A DNA stretch of 64,000 nucleotides from Actinomadura physcomitrii. Its GTDB lineage: Bacteria > Actinomycetota > Actinomycetes > Streptosporangiales > Streptosporangiaceae. The translations under genes and the position numbers were made by a program. The notes under the pieces were generated by a model. The model did no database searches and was not told where the DNA came from. It saw only the letters and a program-made list of their open reading frames with translations. The stretch lies in assembly GCF_008923205.2 (NCBI RefSeq), contig NZ_WBMS02000053.1, positions 1-64,000 of the forward strand. Direction: 5' to 3'. Every line of letters begins with the position of its first letter. Within the stretch, counting starts at the first letter, position 1. Of the stretch, positions 52,497 through 59,775 are shown piece by piece.

Positions 52497-52594
52497 CTCC
52501 GTTTCTCCGGGTGACCGGCGGACGTGAGATGAGTCCGCTTGCAGCCCGGTCCGCCGCCCGGCGGCCCGGAGGTCGTACCCAGAGGAGAAAGACC

Positions 52595-52798
52595 ATGGCC
52601 GAAGGCACCGTGAAGTGGTTCAACGCCGAAAAGGGCTTCGGGTTCATCGCCCCCGACGGCGGCGGCCCGGACGTGTTCGTCCACTACTCGGCGATCACCA
52701 CCAACGGCTACCGCAGCCTGGACGAGAACCAGCGCGTCGGCTTCGAGATCACCCAGGGCCAGAAGGGCCCGCAGGCCGAGGGCGTCTACCCGCTCTAA
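52595..52798 (+). CDS. cspA: Cold-shock protein, CspA family
   Basis: The 67-residue single-domain OB-fold protein begins MAEGTVKWFNAEKGFGFI and carries both RNP motifs: KGFGFI and VFVHYSAI. It binds single-stranded RNA/DNA as an RNA chaperone. RBS AGAGGAG lies just ahead of the ATG. The gene is flanked by a structured leader and a strong terminator, so it is monocistronic. Confidence 0.95.
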   Translation: MAEGTVKWFNAEKGFGFIAPDGGGPDVFVHYSAITTNGYRSLDENQRVGFEITQGQKGPQAEGVYPL

Positions 52799-52821
52799 GG
52801 CCCGCGCCCAACGCGTGAACG

Positions 52822-52849
52822 GGCCGGGGACGTTTCGGCGTCCCCGGCC
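52822..52849 (+). terminator. Intrinsic terminator of the cold-shock gene
   Basis: GGCCGGGGACG (52822-52832) and CGTCCCCGGCC (52839-52849) form a perfect 11-bp stem with a 6-base loop, followed by three T. It lies 24 bp after the stop codon and 11 bp from the converging SDR stop. Confidence 0.85.
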
Positions 52850-52859
52850 TTTCGCGCGC

Positions 52860-53705
52860 CTATCCGCGGTAGGTCGCGGCGCTGATGCCGACCGTTCGCA
52901 GGAGCAGCCGGTCTCTGGTGTGGTCGGGCAGCTTCGCGAGGGCCGCCATCATCCGGGCGTCGCGGCCGACCAGGTAGCGCGCCTTCGGACGGCGCGCCGT
53001 GAGCGCCTTGACGATCGTCTTCACGGCCGAGTCGACCGGGCCCGGCTTCGCGCGGGCGTTGAACTCGCGCATCTTCGCGGTGACGCCCGCGTAGAGGCGC
53101 TGGGCGTCCGCGTCGCCGCGCCAGCCGGTCGCCTGCCGCGAGGCGCCGGACTTGTCGAAGATCGCGGTCTCCAGCGCGCCGGGTTCGATCACGCAGACCT
53201 TCACCCCGAGCGGGCGCATCTCCACCCGCAGCGCCTCGGTGACCGACGCCAGCGCCGCCTTCGACGCGGCGATCGGCCCGAACGCGGGCCCGCTCATCCG
53301 CGAGCTCACGGCGCCGATGTTGACGACCCGGCCCTTTGCCGCGCGCAGCATCGGCAGCACCGCCTGGGCCATCGCGATCTGGCCGACCACGTTGACGTCG
53401 AACTGCCGCCGCCAGTCCTCCAGCGGCACCAGCTCGACCGGGCCCTCGACGATGACGCCGGCGTTGTTGACCAGCGCGTCCAGCCGCCCGCCGGTGCGCG
53501 CGGCGATCTCCTTGGCGGCGGCCTCGACGGTCTCCTCGTCGATCAGGTCGACGGTGAGGGCGTGCACCCCGGAGGGCAGCCGGGCGGCGTCGGAGTCCCG
53601 TCGGACCCCCGCGTACACCTCCCAGCCGAGCTCGTTCAGCCTGCGGACGGCCGCGGAGCCGACGCCGCCGGCCGCTCCGGTGATCAGTACGGTTCGAGTG
53701 CTCAT
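52860..53705 (-). CDS. SDR-family protein lacking the catalytic Tyr
   Basis: The 281-residue protein has the Rossmann motif TGAAGGVGSAAVRRL, NNAGV and the C-terminal layout of classical SDRs. At the active site GPAFGPIAASKAAL, the usual YxxxK Tyr is Ile while the Lys remains, so ordinary hydride transfer catalysis is doubtful. The N-terminal Gly motif is good, so NAD(P) binding is likely. It is divergent from an XRE-family regulator of the MmyB type, a common pairing in actinomycetes in which the SDR is the regulated gene. Confidence 0.8.
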   Translation of the reverse strand: MSTRTVLITGAAGGVGSAAVRRLNELGWEVYAGVRRDSDAARLPSGVHALTVDLIDEETVEAAAKEIAARTGGRLDALVNNAGVIVEGPVELVPLEDWRRQFDVNVVGQIAMAQAVLPMLRAAKGRVVNIGAVSSRMSGPAFGPIAASKAALASVTEALRVEMRPLGVKVCVIEPGALETAIFDKSGASRQATGWRGDADAQRLYAGVTAKMREFNARAKPGPVDSAVKTIVKALTARRPKARYLVGRDARMMAALAKLPDHTRDRLLLRTVGISAATYRG

Positions 53706-53748
53706 GGACCCGATGCTGGGTCCCCCGGCAGGGCCGGACAAGACTACT

Positions 53749-53775
53749 GTTAACGCTATTAACCCTGCTAACAGC
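53749..53775. promoter_or_regulatory. Three tandem 9-bp repeats, candidate MmyB-type operator
   Basis: GTTAACGCT, ATTAACCCT and GCTAACAGC follow one another without a gap at 53749-53775. The outer pair also forms an inverted CTGTTA / TAACAG. The site is in the 95-bp region between the divergent SDR and regulator genes, 26 bp before the regulator ATG. Confidence 0.5.
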
Positions 53776-53800
53776 CTTACGCGAAGCGAGGTGACCGGCC

Positions 53801-54637
53801 ATGCCCGTCCCGACCGCCGACGCGCGCCGCAGGGAGCTCGGCGACTTCCTGCGGTCCCGGCGCGGCCGGGTGAGCCCGCAGGCCGCGGGCATCGTCCCCG
53901 GGCCGCGGCGGCGGACGCCCGGCCTGCGCCGCGAGGAGGTCGCGGCGGCGGCCGGGGTCAGCCTCACCTGGTACACCTGGCTGGAGCAGGGCCGTGTCAA
54001 CGGGGTGTCGCGGCAGGTCCTCGACAGCCTCGCCCGCGCGCTGCTGCTCGACGAGCCCGAGCACCGGCACCTGCTGGAGCTGGCGGGCGAGCCCGCCGCC
54101 GAGCCGCCCGGGCCGGTGCCGGTGACGCGCGAGGTGCGCGACCTGCTGGCCATGGTGGAGCCGAACCTCGGGCACGTGGTGACGCGCCGGCTCGACCTCG
54201 TCGCCTGGAACGCGCCGGTGGACGCGCTGCTCCGCGACATGCCCGAGCGGCCGTCGGGTGAGGACCTCAACATCATCTGGATGATGTTCCACAACTCCTG
54301 GATGCGGGACCGGTTCCCCGACTGGGAGGACGAGGCCCGCTGGCTGACGGGGCTGCTGCGCAACGAGGCCGGGCGGCAGGCGGGCAACCCCCGCTTCCAG
54401 CGGCTCGTGGCGCGGCTGACCGCGACCAGCCCGCGGTTCCGCGCGTTCTGGGAGTCCCATGACATCGTCCCGTTCACCCCGTCGGAGCGCCGGTTCCGGC
54501 ATCCGGCGCTCGGCGAGGTGACGCTCCGCTACATGAAGATCAACGTGGAGGACGACCCGGAGCTGAGCCTCCTGGTGCACTACGCGCCGCCCGGCTCGCC
54601 GGCCGCCGAGGTCCTCGCGCGCCTGTCACGCGCGTAG
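53801..54637 (+). CDS. XRE-family transcriptional regulator, MmyB-like
   Basis: A 278-residue regulator with helix-turn-helix TPGLRREEVAAAAGVSLTWYTWLEQGR (residues 38-64) and a PAS-like MmyB ligand-binding domain (LVAWNAPVDALLRDMP, NIIWMMFHNSWMRDRFPDWE, LVARLTATSPRFRAFWESHDI). Such proteins bind fatty acids or similar ligands and control neighbouring oxidoreductases. It is divergent from the SDR gene. Its 3' end overlaps the end of an MFS remnant on the other strand by 12 bp. Confidence 0.85.
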   Translation: MPVPTADARRRELGDFLRSRRGRVSPQAAGIVPGPRRRTPGLRREEVAAAAGVSLTWYTWLEQGRVNGVSRQVLDSLARALLLDEPEHRHLLELAGEPAAEPPGPVPVTREVRDLLAMVEPNLGHVVTRRLDLVAWNAPVDALLRDMPERPSGEDLNIIWMMFHNSWMRDRFPDWEDEARWLTGLLRNEAGRQAGNPRFQRLVARLTATSPRFRAFWESHDIVPFTPSERRFRHPALGEVTLRYMKINVEDDPELSLLVHYAPPGSPAAEVLARLSRA

Positions 54638-55195
54638 CTCCCGGACGGGCGGCTCGGCGGGCTCCGGCGCCCGGGCGGGACGCGGCGCGAGCGCGCCGGC
54701 GAGCAGCACGGCCGGCGCGCGGACGCAGGTGATCAGCGCGAACGCGGCAGGGTAGGACAGCGTGCCCGCCGCCCAGCCGGTCACCGCGGGCGCGGTCAGC
54801 CCGGACAGGTAGGTGATCGTGGCGACGCGCCCGCGACGCCCCGGCGCGTCCGCGCCGGCCTGGTCGGGCAGGAGGCCGCGGTTCGCCGCGGCGCCCGCCG
54901 CGAGCAGGACGAGCGCGACCGCCCCGAATTGCGCGCGGGCGTCCACCCCGGCGTGCGCGGCGAGGATGCCGACGCCGCCTGCGGCGAGGCTCCCGACGGC
55001 CCACAGCCCGTGCAGCCCGGACATGATCGGCCGCTTCAGGTGCCGCTCCACCGCGACGGCGTGCCCGTTCATCACCACGTCCGACATCCCGGCGCCCATG
55101 CCGTACAGCAGCATCGCGGCGAACAGCCAGCCGGGCGCGGGCGACAGCGCGGGCAGCGCGAGGACCGCCGCCCAGTACGCGATCAGCACGCGGGT
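54626..55195 (-). pseudogene. MFS transporter remnant with internal deletion
   Basis: The frame contains MFS material of the YbjJ-type: YWAAVLALPALSPAPGWLFAA, YGMGAGMSDVVMNGHAVAVE (family motif with MN.H), SGLHGLWAVGSLAAGGVG and then, after DQAGADAPG, a jump to YLSGLTAPAVTGWAAGTLS and AFALITCVRAPAVLLAGAL. A full protein has about 390-400 residues and 12 spans; here the first 70 or so and about 150 in the middle are missing, leaving about 190. It faces a ROK regulator fragment, its likely former partner. Confidence 0.65.
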
Positions 55196-55198
55196 GGC

Positions 55199-55324
55199 CG
55201 TGCCCTCGACCTGCTGCTGGAACGCGGCCCCCTGACCGCCCCGCAGTTGCGCGCGCTCACCGGGCTCTCCCGCCCCACGGTGTCCGACCTGGTCGAGCGG
55301 CTCCGCGCGGACGGGCTGACCGTC
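55199..55324 (+). pseudogene. ROK-family regulator remnant (N-terminal HTH only)
   Basis: A plus-strand frame reads ALDLLLERGPLTAPQLRALT then GLSRPTVSDLVERLRADGLT, the helix-turn-helix that opens ROK-family repressors. There is no start codon and no ROK kinase-like domain; the frame runs into the end of the TetR gene at about 55325. ROK repressors are often divergent from an MFS sugar transporter, and an MFS remnant is indeed on the other side, so the pair seems to have decayed together. Confidence 0.5.
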
Positions 55325-55330
55325 AGGCCG

Positions 55331-56056
55331 TCACTCCCGGGGCAGCCGCTCGCCGGTCCGCAGCCGGTCCAGGCCGAGCCAGATGAACTCCAGCGCCATC
55401 TGCTCGGCGCGCTCGCGCGAGGTGTCGGGATGCTCCAGCCACCACGACACCATCGACAGCATCGACCCGTACATCAGCGGGACGAGCAGCCGCGCCCGCC
55501 GCTCGTTCACCGCGAGGGCGGCGGGGGACAGCTTCGGGTCGGCGCGGCGGCGCCGCAGCAGCAGGTCGGCGAACGCGGTGCCGAGCCGGTCGCGCAGCTC
55601 CCGCAGCTCCAGCCCGACCTCCGGCTTGTCCAGGTGCCGGACCACCAGCGACCACGCGTCCGGCTCCTCGGTGGCGTAGTCGAACAGCACCCGGATCATC
55701 GCCCGGATCCCGCCGGCCGTGCCGTGCGCGGCGGGCACCGCCTCGTTCAGCCGCGCGGTCAGCTCGCCGACGATCGCCTCCGTCACCTCGGCGAACAGCT
55801 CCTCCTTGGACGCGAAGTGCTGGTACAGCAGCGCCTTGGACACCTGCGCCGCCGCGGCCACGTGCTCCATCTGCGTCAGGTGGTAGCCGCGCCGGCCGAA
55901 CTCGGCGAGCGCCACCTGGAGCAGCTGCTCGCGCCGCCGGGCGTACGGCATCCGCCGCCGCACGCCCGGCCCGGCGCCCGCGGGTCCGGTGCCTTCCGGC
56001 TCCGTGCCCGCGGGCACCGTCGCGCGCGTTCCCGCGTCCCCCGTCCCGTCGGTCAT
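55331..56056 (-). CDS. TetR-family transcriptional regulator
   Basis: The 241-residue regulator has a 35-residue Gly/Pro/Thr leader, then the TetR helix-turn-helix (LLQVALAEFGRRGYHLTQMEHVAAAAQVSKALLYQHFASKEELF, about 46-90) and a helical ligand domain (WSLVVRHLDKPEVGLELREL, MYGSMLSMVSWWLEHPD). ATG 56056 overlaps the acyl-CoA dehydrogenase stop (ATGA), so the two are co-transcribed. It probably binds the palindrome at 57285-57306 and represses both divergent operons, with an acyl-CoA as likely inducer. Confidence 0.85.
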   Translation of the reverse strand: MTDGTGDAGTRATVPAGTEPEGTGPAGAGPGVRRRMPYARRREQLLQVALAEFGRRGYHLTQMEHVAAAAQVSKALLYQHFASKEELFAEVTEAIVGELTARLNEAVPAAHGTAGGIRAMIRVLFDYATEEPDAWSLVVRHLDKPEVGLELRELRDRLGTAFADLLLRRRRADPKLSPAALAVNERRARLLVPLMYGSMLSMVSWWLEHPDTSRERAEQMALEFIWLGLDRLRTGERLPRE

Positions 56057-57276
56057 TTTCCGAGGTACTTGCCCAGTTCGGCGCGCGCGACCGAGCGCAC
56101 GTGGACCTCGTCCGGCCCGTCGGCGAGGCGCAGCGTGCGCAGGCCCGCCCACATGGCGGCGAGCGGGGTGTCGTCGGACACGCCGGCGCCGCCGTGCACC
56201 TGGATGGCCTTGTCGACGACGTCCAGCGCCACCCGCGGCGCGATCACCTTGATCGCCGCGACCTCGGACCGCGCGGCCTGCACGCCGTGCTTGTCGATCA
56301 GCCACGCGGTCTTCAGGGTGAGCAGCCGGGCCTGCTCGATCGCCATCCGCGACTCGGCGATCTGCTGGCGCACCACGCCCTGCTTGGCGAGCGGCCCGCC
56401 GAAGGCCACGCGGGACGCCGCGCGCTCGCACATCAGCTCCAGCGCCCGCTCGGCCATCCCGATCGCGCGCATGCAGTGGTGGATGCGGCCGGGCCCGAGG
56501 CGCGCCTGCGCGATCGCGAAGCCGCCGCCCTCCTCGCCGACGAGGTTCTCCACCGGGACGCGGACGTCGGTGAAGGTGATCTCGCAGTGGCCGTGCTGGT
56601 CCTGGTAGCCGAAGACGGGCAGGGGCCGGACGACCTCGACGCCCGGGGCGTCGATCGGCACCAGCACCATCGACTGCTGCCGGTACGGGTGGCCCTCCGG
56701 GTCGGTCTTGCCCATCACGATCATGATCTTGCAGCGCGGGTCCGCGGTGCCGCTGATCCACCACTTGCGGCCGTTGATCACGTAGTGGTCGCCGTCGCGC
56801 TCGATCCGGGTCGAGATGTTGGTGGCGTCCGAGCTCGCCACGTCCGGCTCCGTCATCGCGAACGCGCTGCGGATCTCCCCGTTGAGCAGCGGCGTCAGCC
56901 ACTTCTCCTTCTGCTCGGGCGTGCCGAACAGGTGCAGGACCTCCATGTTGCCGGTGTCGGGCGCGGCGCAGTTGGTCGCCTCGGGCGCGAGGCTGGGGGA
57001 GCGGCCGGTGACCTCGGCGAGCGAGGCGTAGTCGGTGACGGTCAGGCCGTGTGCGGGGTCCTCGCTGTCGGGTAGGAAGAGGTTCCAGAGGTCGCGCTTG
57101 CGCGCCTCGACCTTGAGGTCCTCGACGACCTGCGGGACGTGGTGCTCGCGCCCCTGCTCGCGCAGTTCCGCCCGCTGGGCCGCGTACACCGGCTCCGCGG
57201 GGTAGACGTGGGAGTCCATGAATTCCTGGAGGCGGCCGAGGTGCTCCTGGGCCCGCTCGCTCAAACCGAAGTCCAT
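56053..57276 (-). CDS. Acyl-CoA dehydrogenase
   Basis: The 407-residue FAD enzyme shows the ACAD signature around AFAMTEPDVASSDATNI (residues about 133-149), WWISGTADPRCKIMIVMG, and IQVHGGAGVSDDTPLAAMWA near the C-terminus (QxxGGxG FAD-contact region). The catalytic Glu/Asp cannot be fixed with confidence. It belongs to the long-chain/ACAD10-11-like bacterial subgroup with an N-terminal FMDSHVYPAE block. First gene of a two-gene operon with the TetR gene. Confidence 0.88.
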   Translation of the reverse strand: MDFGLSERAQEHLGRLQEFMDSHVYPAEPVYAAQRAELREQGREHHVPQVVEDLKVEARKRDLWNLFLPDSEDPAHGLTVTDYASLAEVTGRSPSLAPEATNCAAPDTGNMEVLHLFGTPEQKEKWLTPLLNGEIRSAFAMTEPDVASSDATNISTRIERDGDHYVINGRKWWISGTADPRCKIMIVMGKTDPEGHPYRQQSMVLVPIDAPGVEVVRPLPVFGYQDQHGHCEITFTDVRVPVENLVGEEGGGFAIAQARLGPGRIHHCMRAIGMAERALELMCERAASRVAFGGPLAKQGVVRQQIAESRMAIEQARLLTLKTAWLIDKHGVQAARSEVAAIKVIAPRVALDVVDKAIQVHGGAGVSDDTPLAAMWAGLRTLRLADGPDEVHVRSVARAELGKYLGK

Positions 57277-57284
57277 TCCGCTAG

Positions 57285-57306
57285 AGTAACTGACGAGTCA
57301 GTTACT
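57285..57306. promoter_or_regulatory. Perfect 22-bp TetR-type operator
   Basis: AGTAACTGAC (57285-57294), GA, then GTCAGTTACT (57297-57306) mirror each other exactly. The site fills the 46-bp gap between the acyl-CoA dehydrogenase/TetR operon and the SDR/oxidoreductase operon, only 9 bp from one start and 17 bp from the other, so a bound repressor would block both. Confidence 0.75.
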
Positions 57307-57322
57307 TGGGAGGGGAGTCCCC

Positions 57323-58069
57323 ATGGCAGCCTTCGACGGCACCGGCAAGGTCGCGCTGATCACGGGCGGATCCAACGGAATCGGCGCGGCGGTCGCGCGC
57401 CGGCTGGCCCGCGAGGGCGCCCGGGTCGTGCTCGCCGACGTCGACGCCGAGGCCGGCGGCGCGCTCGCCAAGGAGCTGGACGGCGCGTTCGTCCGCTGCG
57501 ACGTCCGCGAGCCCGCCGACAGCGAGGCCGCCGTCGCCGCCGCCGTCGAGCGCTTCGGCGGCCTGGACATCGCGTTCCTCAACGCCGGCATCGCCGGCGG
57601 CGGCGACCTCGGCGACGGCTTCGACCCGGCCGCCTACCGCCGCGCCATGGGCATCAACCTCGACGGCGTCGTCTACGGCGTGCACGCGGCGCTGCCCGCG
57701 ATCCGCGCCCGCGGCGGCGGGAACATCATCGCGACCGCCAGCATGGCCGCGCTCACCGCGACCCCGTTCGACCCCGTCTACGGGGCCAACAAGGCCGCGG
57801 TCGTCGGCCTCGTCCGCGCGCTCGGCCCCACCTACGAGCCCGAGGGCATCCGGGTGAACGCGCTGTGCCCCTCGTTCGCCGACACCGCCATCCTCGGCGG
57901 GATGAAGGCGGAGCTGCAGGAGAGCGGCTTCCCCATCCTGGAGGTGAGCGACGTCGTCGAGGCGTTCATGCGGGTCCTCGAGGCCGACGGCGTGGGGCAG
58001 GCGTGGTACGTCGTCCCGGGCCGGCCGTCCGAGCCGTTCACGTTCCGCGGCGTCCCCGGCCCGCGCTGA
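57323..58069 (+). CDS. Short-chain dehydrogenase/reductase
   Basis: The 248-residue classical SDR has TGGSNGIGAAVARRL, LNAGIAG (NNAG variant), the catalytic Ser in ATASMAAL and Tyr/Lys in YGANKAAV. The likely substrate is a hydroxyacyl-CoA or alcohol in the same pathway as the divergent acyl-CoA dehydrogenase; this is an inference from the shared operator. RBS GGGAGGGGAG precedes the ATG. Confidence 0.88.
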   Translation: MAAFDGTGKVALITGGSNGIGAAVARRLAREGARVVLADVDAEAGGALAKELDGAFVRCDVREPADSEAAVAAAVERFGGLDIAFLNAGIAGGGDLGDGFDPAAYRRAMGINLDGVVYGVHAALPAIRARGGGNIIATASMAALTATPFDPVYGANKAAVVGLVRALGPTYEPEGIRVNALCPSFADTAILGGMKAELQESGFPILEVSDVVEAFMRVLEADGVGQAWYVVPGRPSEPFTFRGVPGPR

Positions 58070-58098
58070 GCCCCCTCACCGCACCGAACAGGAGAGTC

Positions 58099-59055
58099 AT
58101 GCGCGCGATCCAGATCACCGAGTTCGGCGGCCCCGAGGTGCTGACCGTCACCGAACTGCCCGACCCGGTCGCCGGGCCCGGGCACCTGCTCGTCGACGTC
58201 TCCCGGGCCGGCATCAACTACGCCGACACCCACCAGGCCGAGAACAGCTACCTGTCGGAGTCGACGCTGCCGATGGTGCCGGGCGGCGAGGTCGTCGGCA
58301 CCACCCCGGACGGCCGCCGCGTCGTCGCGCTCGTCGGCACCGGCGGGTACGCCGAGAAGGCCGTCGCGCCCGAGGCGCTGGCCTGGGACGTCCCGGACGG
58401 CGTCGACGACGTCACCGCGCTCGGGATGATCGTCCAGGGCGCGTCGGCGTGGGTGCTGCTGCGGCGCAGCGTGCACCTGGCGCCGGGGGAGTCGGTCGTC
58501 GTGCACGCCGCCGCCGGCGGGGTCGGCACCCTCGCCGTCCAGCTCGCCAAGGCCTGGGGCGCCGGGCGCGTCATCGCGACCGCCTCGTCCAAGGACAAGC
58601 GCGACCTCGCGCTGGAGCTCGGCGCGGACGTCGCGGTCGATGCGAACGAACCCGACCTGAAGGACGCGCTCATCGAGGCCAACGGGGGCCGCCGCGTCGA
58701 CACCGTGCTGGAGATGACCGGCGGCACCGTCACCGACCAGAGCCTGAAGGCGCTCGCGCCGTTCGGCCGGCTCGCCTTCTACGGCATGGCCTCCCGCACC
58801 GAGCCGTCGCCGGTGCGGCCCGCCTCGCTGATGTCGCACAGCACCACCATCGCCGGCATGTGGCTGGCGCACGTCTTCCAGCTGCCCGGCGACGTCATGC
58901 GCGCCGCGCTCGACGAGCTGTTCGGCCTGGCCGCCTCCGGGCGGCTGCGCGTGGTCGGCGGCGGCGAGTACGGCCTGTCCGAGGTGCGCCGCGCCCACGA
59001 GGACCTGCGCGCCCGCCGCACCACCGGCAAGCTCGTCCTGGACCCGTCCCGCTGA
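58099..59055 (+). CDS. Zinc-independent NADPH:quinone oxidoreductase-like protein (MDR family)
   Basis: The 318-residue protein has the MDR fold without zinc-ligand cysteines. RAGINYADTHQAENSYL is the QOR family motif, VVVHAAAGGVGTLAVQLAKA the NADPH Rossmann motif (AAGGVG), and VLEMTGGTVTDQSLKAL follows. It would reduce quinones or enoyl/enone substrates. It starts 29 bp after the SDR and is co-transcribed. RBS AGGAGAG. Confidence 0.85.
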   Translation: MRAIQITEFGGPEVLTVTELPDPVAGPGHLLVDVSRAGINYADTHQAENSYLSESTLPMVPGGEVVGTTPDGRRVVALVGTGGYAEKAVAPEALAWDVPDGVDDVTALGMIVQGASAWVLLRRSVHLAPGESVVVHAAAGGVGTLAVQLAKAWGAGRVIATASSKDKRDLALELGADVAVDANEPDLKDALIEANGGRRVDTVLEMTGGTVTDQSLKALAPFGRLAFYGMASRTEPSPVRPASLMSHSTTIAGMWLAHVFQLPGDVMRAALDELFGLAASGRLRVVGGGEYGLSEVRRAHEDLRARRTTGKLVLDPSR

Positions 59056-59074
59056 CCCCGGGCCGGGCGCCGCG

Positions 59075-59755
59075 CTAGCCGACCAGGCCGTTCTCGTAGG
59101 CGAACACGACCGCCTGGGTGCGGTCGCGCAGCGCCAGCTTGGTCAGCACGTGCCCGACGTGCGTCTTGATCGTCTGCTCGGCGAGCACCAGCTCGGCGGC
59201 GATCTCGGCGTTGGACAGGCCCCGCGCGATGAGCCGCAGCACGTCCATCTCGCGCGGGGTCAGCCCCGCCGTCGCCGACGGGCTCGGCCGCTGGTGGCGG
59301 CGCCGGCGCGCGAAGTCGCCGATCAGCCGCCGGGTGATCGACGGGGCGAGCAGCGCGTCGCCCGCCGCCACCACCCGCACCCCGGTCACGAGGTCGGCGG
59401 CCGACGCGTCCTTCAGCAGGAACCCGCTGGCCCCCGCGCCGAGCGCCTCGTAGACGTACTCGTCCAGGTCGAACGTGGTCAGCACCAGGACCTTCGGCCG
59501 CACGTCCGCGGGGTCGCCGGCGTCCTGCCCGGCGGGCGCGCCGATCAGCTCCGCGGTCGCGGCCAGGCCGTCCATCTCCGGCATCCGGATGTCCATCACC
59601 ACGACGTCCGGGTCCAGCTCCCGTGCCATCCGCACGGCCTCGCGGCCGTTCCCCGCCTGCCCGATCACCTCGATCTCCGGATCGGAGGACAGCAGCGCCG
59701 CGAGCCCGTCGCGGATCATCACCTGGTCGTCGGCGATCAGCACCCGAATCGTCAC
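59075..59755 (-). CDS. NarL/FixJ-type response regulator
   Basis: A 226-residue regulator with acidic pocket IADDQ (7-11), Asp55 in VVVMDIRMPEMDG, Lys in GFLLKDASAADL, and LuxR helix-turn-helix LTPREMDVLRLIARGLSNAEIAAELVLAEQTIKTHV (about 165-200). A 14-residue insertion (AELIGAPAGQDAGDPADVRP) between the phospho-Asp and the next strand is unusual. It follows its kinase with 20 bp between. Confidence 0.9.
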   Translation of the reverse strand: MTIRVLIADDQVMIRDGLAALLSSDPEIEVIGQAGNGREAVRMARELDPDVVVMDIRMPEMDGLAATAELIGAPAGQDAGDPADVRPKVLVLTTFDLDEYVYEALGAGASGFLLKDASAADLVTGVRVVAAGDALLAPSITRRLIGDFARRRRHQRPSPSATAGLTPREMDVLRLIARGLSNAEIAAELVLAEQTIKTHVGHVLTKLALRDRTQAVVFAYENGLVG

Positions 59756-59775
59756 GACGCCACCCTACGGGGAGA

